Assembly: GCA_028673005.1 (NCBI GenBank)
Contig: CM054115.1
Span: 57,995,407-58,059,406 of the forward strand
Direction of reading: 5' to 3'
Length of the DNA stretch: 64,000 nt
DNA from: Tanypteryx hageni
Taxonomy: Eukaryota; Arthropoda; Insecta; Odonata; Petaluridae
Part shown: piece after piece, positions 22,290 through 31,456 of the stretch
Position numbering within the stretch: position 1 is the stretch's first letter
How the letters are laid out: each line of letters starts with the position of its first letter
Notes under the pieces: model-generated
Told to the model about the DNA's origin: nothing
Database searches by the model: none
What the model saw: the letters and a program-made list of their open reading frames with translations, nothing else
Program-made: the position numbers and the translations under genes

Positions 22290-23933
22290 GCGTTGGCTTA
22301 GTCAGGCACCTTAAGCATCAAAGAAAGTTTTATATATTTGCTAAGACCGACTTTTCAAGCATCAGGTCGCGCCTACGAGAAATACTACCTGGCTTCCGTG
22401 TTATGACCGAACGATCTGGTGCTGAGTCGTCATGGACATTATTCAAGTATATAATGCTAGAGGGCATCGATAAGTACATTCCAATTAAATTGAAAGTCGA
22501 CAATAAAGAGCCACGTTGGTACAATAAGCAAGATAGGAGTGCGCTTAGGCGTCAAAGAATATGCAACGCGAAAATAAGAAATATGTCGTCTAGATCATCC
22601 GACGAGTATAGAGCAGTTAAAGTTCAGACTTATAAGAAATCCTGTGCTAAAGCGAGAAATACTATGCGCGAGGCTTTTATGAACTGCAGGGATAAGTTAT
22701 TAAATAATTATTTGAAGGAGGATGCTAAAGCGTTTTGGTCCTATGTGAGAGAGGTCCAAGGTAGAGGTCCTACCATACCTTTCCTGCGTAATGTCTCATT
22801 CATGATAGCGTAGAGAAAGCCATCCTGTTAAACGGTCATTTTGTAAAAGCATTTACAGCCGTAAGCGACCAATGCGACATTTTGCATCGGCAATAAGGAG
22901 CGACCTGATGGGCGATATAGTATTTTCTAAGCAAGGCAATTAAGTTTCATCAGACCTAACAAAGCCACTGGCCCCGAAGAAATTCCTGCTCGCGTTTTAA
23001 AAGAAATAGCTGAAGAAATAGCACCTTTTCTTCGGATTATATTAGAGAAATCCATTTCCCGCGGAGAGGTCCCTAACGAATGGAAGTTAGCGCACGTTGC
23101 CCCAATTCATAAGGGCGGCGACAAGGAGAACCCAGAAAATTACAGGCTGGTATCCTTAACTTCGATATCGTGCAAGATTCTCGAGCACATACTCGTTAGC
23201 AACATAATGCGATTTCTTGATAGTAATTCATTGTTAGGTGATTGTCAACACGTCTTCAGGAAAGGTGATACTCAGCTCGGTATTTTTGTGAATTGTATAC
23301 TGAGCAGCGGAGAAAATAATCGGCAGGTCGCTGCCATCTTAGATTTTAGGAAAGCCATGGATAAGGTACCTCACAGGAAGTTAATAACGAAATTAGAAAC
23401 CTTAGGCGTTAATTTCAAAATTGTTAGTTGAATCCGCGAATTTTAAAATCATAGGAAGCAGAAGGTTGTTATAGATGGGAAATCTTCGAACTTAGTGGAG
23501 GTTGTCTCTGGCGTTCCACAGGGTAGTGTAATTGGTCCGTTATTATTTTTAATTTATATAAACGATATCAGCTCAGAAGTCAGGAGTAAAATTAGGCTTT
23601 TTTGCGGACGACGCCGTCATTTATAGAGAAATAAGCAATCCGGAAGACCATCAGTATCTCCAAAATGATCTAGAAGCTATTTCTTCATTGTTTAAGGAAT
23701 GGCAGTTAGAGATCAACCAAAAGAAAAACTGCGTCATCAATTTCTGGAGAACCAAGAATATCTCGTTGGATGTTAGTTATCCGTTGGACGGAGTAGAGAT
23801 TCCATTTTCAGACTCGATTAAATACCTCGGAGTCACGATCTATCGTGATCTCTCGTGGGACACTCACATTCGCCGATTGATAGGTGTCCTTTATAGGGAG
23901 AATAGTTCGAAATAACTCCGAAAAGTGAAAGAA
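22290..23933 (+). pseudogene. CR1-like LINE fragment, linker and RT, multiply broken
   Basis: A degraded plus-strand relative of the LINE at 28292-31526. An open piece to 22813 holds the linker region with EPRWYN and AFWSYVREVQGRGPT. Further pieces hold NKATGPEEIPARVLKE, WKLAHVAPIHKGGDKENP, a degraded DFRKAMDKVPHRK palm motif, [20 protein letters not shown], and WQLEINQKK plus KYLGVTIYRDLSWDTHIRRL. The FADD region is disrupted by a frameshift near 23600, and several stops break the frame. It ends abruptly at about 23933 after a short internal deletion, where Penelope-type sequence starts. Confidence 0.85.
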
Positions 23934-24490
23934 TAATGTTATCTATCCTTTGTTCGACCGCAGATCCATGCAGCTGCGGACACGTATACGTCGGACAAAC
24001 GGGACGATCCATTCGCTGCCGCTTAGCCGAACATAAACGGGCTATGATGAACAAGAAATGGAGGGAGTCGGCCATAGCGGAGCACGTCACCTCCGGCCCG
24101 GGGCATAAAATTACACTAGAAGAAACGAAATTGCTCGCGAAAGAAGATCGATATTTTCCGAGGTTAATTCGCGAAGCTATTGAAATCGAAATACATCCGG
24201 TCAATTTCAATAGAGACGACGGTTTGCACACCAGCGCAACATGGAAGCGACTCTTCCAACGGAAAAGAGAAAGGGAGGAAAAATCCGTTGGAGCAACGAC
24301 GAAAGAGAAAGGGATGGCAACTCGATCGAGCCAACCAACTACGGACAACGGTTAATCAGGAAGGCCCGAGTGGATATAAAAGCAGATCCCTACCGTCGGA
24401 TCTCACTTCATCTCCTGAAGATGCAGACTGCAATGCCTGCGAAACGTCAACGCAGCGAAACCCGAAAACCTCCACCAGTACCCCCTGATT
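23934..24490 (+). mobile_element. Penelope-like element 3' fragment
   Basis: This carries a GIY-YIG endonuclease frame plus 3' flanking sequence containing CCTGAAGATGCAGACTGCAA and GCGAAACGTC, a pattern common downstream of Penelope-type coding regions. The RT part is absent. It abuts CR1-like sequence on the left and Jockey-like coding sequence on the right, so it is either an insertion or part of a rearranged mosaic. Confidence 0.8.
23936..24355 (+). CDS. GIY-YIG endonuclease domain of a Penelope-like element
   Basis: The frame is open to a TAA stop. It shows CSCGHVYVGQTGRSIRCRLA followed by EHKR: the Cys-X-Cys start, the GIY-YIG core (HVY and YVG), the conserved Arg and the EH motif. A C-terminal region REAIEIEIHPVNFNRDDG follows, in which the Glu would be the metal ligand. 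This arrangement is typical of the endonuclease at the C-terminus of Penelope-like reverse transcriptases. The first Met is not a natural start, because the real protein would continue upstream into the RT, which is missing. The domain itself looks uninterrupted. Confidence 0.85.
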   Translation: MLSILCSTADPCSCGHVYVGQTGRSIRCRLAEHKRAMMNKKWRESAIAEHVTSGPGHKITLEETKLLAKEDRYFPRLIREAIEIEIHPVNFNRDDGLHTSATWKRLFQRKREREEKSVGATTKEKGMATRSSQPTTDNG

Positions 24491-25649
24491 TCTCTGCTCA
24501 ACAAAATTTTACAATATCACATTTTCCCTCTGAGGTGAAAGGAAGTGATAGTTACACCTGTTTTTAAAAGTAGTTGCAAATCTAATGTCCGCAATTATAG
24601 ACCAATTTCTATCTTGCCAACTTTTTCAAAAGTGTTTGAGAAGCCTCTTTATGATAGTGTTGTCCCACTGCAGCGGAAGTTTCTTCGACAAACAACATGG
24701 TTTTCTTCCGCGTCACTCTACAACAACCAATTTAGCGGTGCACTTAAATCAAACTGCATCTACGATATACTTAGGGTATTAAACTGACTCCATATACATA
24801 GACTTCGCAAAAGCGTTTGATAAGGTGGACCATGGATACGTGATTTATAAATTGCGATATTTTATTTGTGGAACCTTATTATAATTGCTTCGATCCTACT
24901 TGTGTAATAGAACCCAAAGAGTGGCCGTTGATGGTTCTCTCTCGTCGCCATCCTGTGTTACCTCTGGTGTGCCGCAAGGTTTTATTCTCAGTCCACTTCT
25001 TTTTAATGTTTTTATCAATGATTTGCCTCAATGTCTCAATTGTGACTCTTCCTTACGCAGATGACTGTAAAATGTCGAATAAGATAAGTTCTAGGGGTGA
25101 TTGTGCAACTTTGCAAAATGACTTGGACGGCTTTTCTAACGGGTGCCATAAATGGAATCAATCTGTCTAAGTGTAGAGTCATTTCTTTCACTTTGACGAA
25201 AAATAGAACTAAGTTGGATTATTGCATTGAGGGTGTTCCGCTTGAACATGTTAATACCATCACTGACCTTGGTGTAACTATTGACTCCCAGTTCAATTAT
25301 AAAACTCAAATTTGGTCTCTCTGCTCTAGTGCTTTCCGCCTCCTGGGATTTTTTAAGGCGTAATTCCTTTTGCAATTTTTCTGCGGAAACGATTGTAAGA
25401 TCTTCTTGTTCCATTGTGCGGCCTATGCTAGAATTTAGCAGCGTGATTTGGAATCCCCATCATACAACTCATATCCTTGCAGTTGAGAAAGTGCAAATGC
25501 GTTTCGTTAAATGGCTTTGCTTGAAAAATAGTTGCCCCATTTTTTAATAAGAAAGATCCCATTTTATGTAAGAGATTCAAGTTGGTCCCTCTTGAGACGA
25601 GGCGAGCAGTCGCTGATGTGATTTTCCCCCGTAGTGTATTGACGGGGAC

Positions 25650-26543
25650 CAGTGGCGTATCCAGGAATTTTTCAAGGGGTGGTTATCAGCCTCATCACTA
25701 ACATCTCCACTGACCTTTTTTTAGAGATTCAACAAAATACGTTGCATAAGTAGATAATGACATGATAGATTGATCATAATTACGTATAATAAACCAATAG
25801 ATATGATATAACATTAAAATTCATCTACTTTCGCGTTCTTAGTCGATTTACGTAAGTTATAGAATGAGATTCTTATTTTGGCAATGATAAAATGAAAATC
25901 CAATCGTTCGTGCAATCCTTCGTCAATGTCTTGATTTTGTATTTTTTAAATATTTTTTAAAAGTTTTAAGGTTTATGTATTTCCAAATGTACCACGGAAT
26001 TGAAATTTTTTTTGTAAGTAGAATTCATAAAATAACGAAATAGGGAATATACAAATTTTGATATTTTAATTTGTTTGGCAGTTAAAAATTCTTAAAGGTT
26101 AAAAAAATAGAAACTGTTTAGGTACTACTGGATGAGCTAGGAAGCTGAAATTTTCAAATTATTTACAGAGTAGTAAATTTGAACAAATAAACATTTTAAT
26201 TTCACCATATATGAATTACGGCGGCCGTTAAAAATTATTTAAATTTAAACAATTAGAAAAATATTATTTTACTTCTAGAAGTGCTACACCTTTAAAATTT
26301 GGCTAAAATGTGTAGCATTAGTACCCCATAATGAAGATAGTGTAAAATTTTTAAAATTGCAACATTTGGGGATTGTTTTAAACTATTATTTTTACATGTG
26401 GGGAAAACGAAAATCGCTGCGGAGGTGAAATCTTTAGAATTAAAAGACTATTTGTAATAATGAAATGTCTGTCTGGAAAAATGAATGTTTTTTTAAGGTG
26501 AGATGAAATGCTTGCAGTATGCAAGCACCAACTACTAGTACTA

Positions 26544-26600
<57 letters not shown>

Positions 26601-27281
26601 TACAAACCTCCAACGAGGAGATCCTTCTTCGACTACTAGCAATGAATGACTAACGAAAAGTGATTAGAAATTATATGGAGTGAGAGTGCATGCAGCATCA
26701 GAACATGTGAGACCTACAGCTTTCTTCCAAGTTCTCTGAATCTGATGTTTAGTTTTTGCGCTTCTATTTTCTATAATAATCCAAGAGGTTGATTAGCCAA
26801 AAATACACATACGCGCGCTTTGATTTACTAGCCGGGCAGTAGATGCTAAATGAACAATCTTTCACTTAGGTTGAGTCATGTTTTGTGATTATGGAGTGGT
26901 TTTAATAAATTATTCGTTTATCTCGGCTAATCCTCACAGCACCAAATTTCTTTCGTGAGAAGAAACTGAAGTGTCAAGCATTTTCCTCCACTAAATGTCT
27001 TTCCCTCCAACCCACATTGCATTTCTTTTTCTCCTAAACCTTTATGGAAAATAAGATGAAGAGCTAGGTATTAATAAAGAGAGAAACAACAAGCAGAGCT
27101 AAGGCGTTTACATTCAGCAAATAATAACATGGGTCACATTTAAGGCCCGAAAAAAGCCCGAATAGAGTCGACCACTTAGCCCGAGATGGGCACTCCTCCG
27201 GCCATCCTACCTCTCCGTCCGACGGAGTGCCGTGCACATGGTTATAAACCCAAACCCCCCCCCCCTCTGGATACGCCACTG
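25650..27281. mobile_element. 1.63-kb non-autonomous hAT-type element nested in a LINE
   Basis: The left end CAGTGGCGTATCCAGGA and the right end TCTGGATACGCCACTG are inverted repeats of about 15 bases. They are flanked by ACGGGGAC (25642-25649) and ACGAGGAC (27282-27289), an 8-bp duplication with one mismatch. Removing the element and one copy of the octamer makes the LINE reading frame continuous (SVLTGTIDSHDLL). The interior has no transposase, is AT-rich, holds a (TA)n tract, and has a C-run next to the right end. Confidence 0.88.
26545..26598. repeat. (TA)n microsatellite inside the hAT-type element
   Basis: An uninterrupted TA run of about 27 units preceded by ACTAGTACTAG. Open frames through it are artefacts. 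Confidence 0.95.
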
Positions 27282-27639
27282 ACGAGGACCATAGACTCTC
27301 ATGACCTGCTTAGCCTGATAAATTTCAATGCTCCTGCTCGACGATCCAGGCATATTCGAAATTATTTCGGGAGAGTGGATGTTTGCAGATTTGATCCCGT
27401 CCCAAATGATGAGATTTTCGAACGAGGTTCTGACTAGGGCAAATATTATTGATTTATTTTTTGTGTCTTTTTCTTCTCTTAAAAGCAAATTATATGCAAC
27501 CGTGTCATCTTAATGTATGTACAATTTTTCTTCTGTATTTGTGATTGTTTTATATTTTTTATCTATGTTTTTATTATAACGCATGTAATTGCGGCTTTTC
27601 CTGTATGCGTTTAATAAATTATTATTATTGTTATTTGGT

Positions 27640-27889
27640 TTTTAGAGGTTCCGCGAAAAACTTTGTTGACTAAATAAATTAACGATTTGGAAATATTGGC
27701 AGGTCATTATGGTATTATTTTTGCTCTGATAAATTTATCATGGTGTAGTAACAGCAAGTAGATGCATCCATAGGTTGTGATATCCGTATACATATATGAA
27801 TATGAAACGTTGTTTCAAGGTGGGAGTTCTACGGAATCCTGCATGTATTTGAAAGTGTTCCGCGCCTACGAAAAGTTTGGGAACTACTG
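27640..27889. mobile_element. hAT-like fragment with one recognisable end
   Basis: The segment ends in TTTGGGAACTACTG, the reverse complement of a CAGTAGTTCCCAAA-type hAT terminus. A GAGGTTCCGCGAAAAACTTT near 27646 resembles the matching subterminal sequence at the other end. The left terminus itself is missing. It abuts the octamer that flanks the next hAT element. Confidence 0.45.
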
Positions 27890-28344
27890 CCCTTAACCAG
27901 GGGTCGGCAACCTTTTCACCTACGAGTGCGCAATTTATATTACTGAGGACGTGAAGGGCGCATAAGCAAGATCAGTTGATATCTCTCTGCACCAGTGGTC
28001 GGCAACCTCTTTATCTATGAGGGCGCAACTTTAATTATTGGGGGCGTGAATTGAAGTAACAATAGTAGATGTGTACCAATATTTATTTAAATGATATTTT
28101 TGTGTATATAAGAGAAAAACTATTAAAGAATTTATTATAAAAACATGAAAAATAAATCAATGTGAAACTTGGGACTGCATATCTTCAGCCAACTTGCTAT
28201 AATTTGGCACATAACTCGAGATACCTGATCTTAGGCAGTTGTCTAAATTGTAATCGGTGAATCTCGATCGCGTAGGGTGTTTGAGCATTCTAGGGCTTTT
28301 TTAGGTTAGATTTAAGCAATTGCAATTTTTTAGCAAGCGTTGAG

Positions 28345-29820
28345 ATGCACGCCAATAGTAGATCAGATGGTAGGTTAGGATGTAGGCAGCTTACCGGTAC
28401 GGGATTAATTGAGAGCACAATAGGGGAAAATGTAAGAAATCCGTGCGGTAACAGAATTATCGAAGGCATGGGGATAAACGATTTTCCATGCAACAATTCC
28501 GTAGATAATGCGTGCGACCTTAATAGCGCTATAAACCCGACGTTAAGTAACAGTAGAATACATTCCAAGCGTAGAAATAGTCGACATAGTAGGAAGGATA
28601 AGGAGGCAGTAAATAATAATAATAATAATTATAATCTTAATAATAATAACAGTAATAATAGCTCAATAGAGCGCGAGGAATCGTTACGTAGTCATAGCGA
28701 GAAATTAAAAATCATTACGGTTAATTGTCGCAGCATTCGCAGGAAGGAGGCCGAATTTGAACATCTTATTCGTAGTCTGCGTGCTGATGTAGTTATAGGC
28801 ACTGAAAGTTGGCTTACGGCAGACATAGCCAGTCAGGAGATCTTTCCTCGTGACTATAGCGTCTTCAGAAAAGATCGATGTATCCGGTCGGGAGGTGGAG
28901 TCTTTATAGCAGTTAGCAATAAATACGAAAGTTACCCAATACAGATTAACGACGACGAAGTCGAAAGTGTTTGGTGTCGTGTGAAAGGAAGCGACTCAAA
29001 AACTATAAATATATGCGCTTTTTATAGACCCCCAAATGCGAGCGTGGATACTATTCATTCTCTGGAGAAACAAGTGGCGACGCTAAATTCGTCTAATAAA
29101 GATAAAGCCATTATAATCGGGGGCGATTTCAATCTTCCGTCAATTGATTGGAGCCATCATTGCTTTTATCCCGGAGGTAGAGAGCGTGAATCGTGCGAGG
29201 CGTTACTAGAAACCTTCGGTAAGCACTCATTGTATCAATTAGTGAGATTTCCCACGAGATTTAATAATATATTAGATTTATTTGTTACTAATCTTCCTGA
29301 GCGTATGAATAGAGTATCTGATGCTGAGGGAATAAGCGATCACAAGGCAGTGTACGTGGAATTTCAGTTAATTGTTGAGAAACAGGTTAAGGCCAAAAGA
29401 AAACTTTATGTATTCGCCAAAGCCGATTTCACAAGATTTAGGTCTTTTCTGCGAAATAAATATGCTAATTTCAGCAATTTAACCGATAGTGCAGACGCGG
29501 AGGAATCCTGGTGCATGTTCAGAGATATGATGCGAGAGTGTACAGATAAATTTATTCCGAGCAAACTGAAGCGTGATAGTGCAGAACCTAGATGGTACAA
29601 TCAGGAAGTAAGAAGCGCTCTCCGACGTCAAAGAAAACTTCACTCTCGCGTAAATAACACATCCTCAACAGCTACGGTCGAACAGATTGCAATAATATGG
29701 CAGCAATACAAGGAGGCGCGCTCCATAGCCAGAGTAGCAATGCGTAATGAAGGTTTTACAGGAAAACTTGAAAGAGAACCCAAAAGCATTTTGGTCTTAC
29801 GTCAGGGAAGTTCAAGGTAG
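28345..29820 (+). CDS. CR1-like LINE ORF, endonuclease portion
   Basis: This is a 491-codon frame. Residues 1-118 are hydrophilic with an Asn-rich low-complexity tract at about 90-106 and no recognised domain. From 121 the apurinic-like endonuclease follows with its metal and catalytic positions: VNCRSIRR (Asn 127), GTESWL (Glu 154), SGGGVFIAV, FYRPP, GGDFN (Asp 261, Asn 263) and SDH (Asp 332, His 333). It would nick target DNA to prime reverse transcription. The last 25 or so codons are out of frame relative to the family: the true continuation (AFWSYVREVQGRGPT) is in the frame one base over. A small indel near 29740-29755 therefore separates this domain from the RT. The Met at 28345 is the first in the frame. 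Confidence 0.87.
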   Translation: MHANSRSDGRLGCRQLTGTGLIESTIGENVRNPCGNRIIEGMGINDFPCNNSVDNACDLNSAINPTLSNSRIHSKRRNSRHSRKDKEAVNNNNNNYNLNNNNSNNSSIEREESLRSHSEKLKIITVNCRSIRRKEAEFEHLIRSLRADVVIGTESWLTADIASQEIFPRDYSVFRKDRCIRSGGGVFIAVSNKYESYPIQINDDEVESVWCRVKGSDSKTINICAFYRPPNASVDTIHSLEKQVATLNSSNKDKAIIIGGDFNLPSIDWSHHCFYPGGRERESCEALLETFGKHSLYQLVRFPTRFNNILDLFVTNLPERMNRVSDAEGISDHKAVYVEFQLIVEKQVKAKRKLYVFAKADFTRFRSFLRNKYANFSNLTDSADAEESWCMFRDMMRECTDKFIPSKLKRDSAEPRWYNQEVRSALRRQRKLHSRVNNTSSTATVEQIAIIWQQYKEARSIARVAMRNEGFTGKLEREPKSILVLRQGSSR

Positions 29821-31456
29821 GGGCCCCACTATTGCGTCACTGCGGTCGGAAACGGGAAACGTAGTTCACGATAGTATGGATAAAGCAAACCTATTAAATC
29901 ATCACTTTCAGAAAGCTTTTACTCGTGATGACGATGAATGTGAAACCCCTATTCCTATGCGTCAGGGCAATTCGATGGAAGATTTGGTATTTTCGGAAAA
30001 TGGCATCGCGCTCCAACTTCATTCAATTAAGCCAAATAAATCTCCTGGACCGGAGGAAATTCCCGCGCGTGTAATGAAAGAATTAGCTGCTGAAATCGCG
30101 CCGTATTTGAAAATTATATTCGAGAAATCCATTAGAGAAGGAGTAGTTCCTAAAGATTGGAAGGTGGCACATGTTACGCCCATCCATAAGAGTGGCGACA
30201 GAGAGAACCCAAAAAATTATAGGCCGATATCCTTAACTTCATTATCGTGCAAGATACTTGAGCACATAGTCTTTAGCTCTGTAATGCGCTATTTAGATAG
30301 TCATTCATTGCTTAGCGGATGCCAACACGGATTCCGGAGAGGTAGATCATGCGAAACGCAGCTCGGCCTGTTCGTGGACGATTTGTTGCGATGCGGAGAG
30401 AAAAATACTCAGGTCAATGCCATATTCATTGATTTCAGGAAGGCGTTCGATAAAGTATCTCATAGGAAATTAATTGCGAAGTTAGGACAATGTGGTATCA
30501 ATTCGGAAGTTGTCGGTTGGGTGAGAGACTTCCTCTCGAATAGGGAACAGATAGTTGTCATCGATGGGAAATACTCGTCCCCCGTTAAAGTTGCTTCGGG
30601 TGTTCCTCAGGGAAGTGTATTGGGCCCTCTGCTCTTCTTAATCTATGTAAATGATATGTACTCGGTTGTTCGTAGTAAAATTAGGCTTTTCGCCGATGAC
30701 ACCGTTCTATATAAAGAAATAAAAAATCAGGAGGACCATCAGTCTCTGCGTGAAAACTTAAGAGCCATTTCAGCGTGGTGCAAAGAATGGCAAATCGAAA
30801 TTAATTATACTAAATGTGCCGCAGTCACGTTCTGGAAAAGTAAGAACAAAGATTTAGGTTTCGAATATAAAATAGATGAAATGAGTATTCGACAAGCTGA
30901 GTATGTAAAATATTTAGGAGTAACCATTTGTCGAGATCTTTCGTGGGACATGCACATTCGTCGAGTTATAGGCGCGGCCAACAAGAAACTGGCATTCATA
31001 GGTAGAATAGTACGGAACACTACAGAGAAAGTACGCGAAACATGCTACTTATCACTGGTAAGACCACAAGTGGAATACGCAGCGAGCATATGGGATCCGT
31101 ACGAGAAGGGACACATAATTCAACTAGAAAGAGTACAGCGCAGAGCAGCCAGATTTGTAAAACAAAAGTACGAACATAAGGAAAGCGTCACCTCTTTATT
31201 GAGCGATTTGAGCTGGGTATCACTGGAGGACCGTAGATTGCACTCAAGGTTGAAACTTCTAGAGAAATATAGGTCAGAATGTCTAAAAGAGGAGGTAGTG
31301 GGAATAATTGTGGCACCGACGTATATAGGTAGAAATGATCGAGACGATAAAATACGTGAGATCGATTGTAGGACGGAGCGTTATCTAGGCTCGTTCTTTC
31401 CGAGGACAATAAGAGATCACAATAGGAAATTTCGAATTGCGTTAGACAATCTTTAG
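29747..31456 (+). CDS. CR1-like LINE ORF, reverse transcriptase portion
   Basis: This is a 569-codon frame overlapping the end of the endonuclease frame. RT motifs appear in order: NKSPGPEEIPARVMKE (98-112), WKVAHVTPIHKSGDRENPKN, YRPISLTSLSCKILE (159-172), GFRRG, FIDFRKAFDKV (catalytic Asp about 229), [14 protein letters not shown] (284-297), and RLFADDTVLY (FADD 315-318). These are followed by KYLGVTICRDLSWDMHIRRV and the conserved end FFPRTIRDHNRKF. All catalytic residues are present and no stop interrupts it. The Met at 29747 is probably not a native start: the domain order and the other copies indicate one long EN-RT protein broken by an indel. Confidence 0.9.
   Translation: MKVLQENLKENPKAFWSYVREVQGRGPTIASLRSETGNVVHDSMDKANLLNHHFQKAFTRDDDECETPIPMRQGNSMEDLVFSENGIALQLHSIKPNKSPGPEEIPARVMKELAAEIAPYLKIIFEKSIREGVVPKDWKVAHVTPIHKSGDRENPKNYRPISLTSLSCKILEHIVFSSVMRYLDSHSLLSGCQHGFRRGRSCETQLGLFVDDLLRCGEKNTQVNAIFIDFRKAFDKVSHRKLIAKLGQCGINSEVVGWVRDFLSNREQIVVIDGKYSSPVKVASGVPQGSVLGPLLFLIYVNDMYSVVRSKIRLFADDTVLYKEIKNQEDHQSLRENLRAISAWCKEWQIEINYTKCAAVTFWKSKNKDLGFEYKIDEMSIRQAEYVKYLGVTICRDLSWDMHIRRVIGAANKKLAFIGRIVRNTTEKVRETCYLSLVRPQVEYAASIWDPYEKGHIIQLERVQRRAARFVKQKYEHKESVTSLLSDLSWVSLEDRRLHSRLKLLEKYRSECLKEEVVGIIVAPTYIGRNDRDDKIREIDCRTERYLGSFFPRTIRDHNRKFRIALDNL

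Larger units (their letters stand above)
24495..27634 (+). mobile_element. Jockey-like LINE, RT to 3' end, split by a hAT-type element
   Basis: Coding remnants in shifting frames give VTPVFKSSCKSNVRNYRPIS, QHGFLPRHSTT, IDFAKAFDKVDH, VTSGVPQG, a YADD catalytic motif near 25050, and DLGVTIDSQFNYKTQI. Then come SSVIWNPHH and, past the insertion at 25650-27281, SHDLLSLINFNAPARRSRHI and a stop near 27437. The 3' end is AATAAATTATTATTATTG at about 27612-27630. The motifs differ from the CR1-like copies in this window, so this is a second LINE family. Numerous frameshifts show it is dead. The exact clade is uncertain. Confidence 0.78.
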
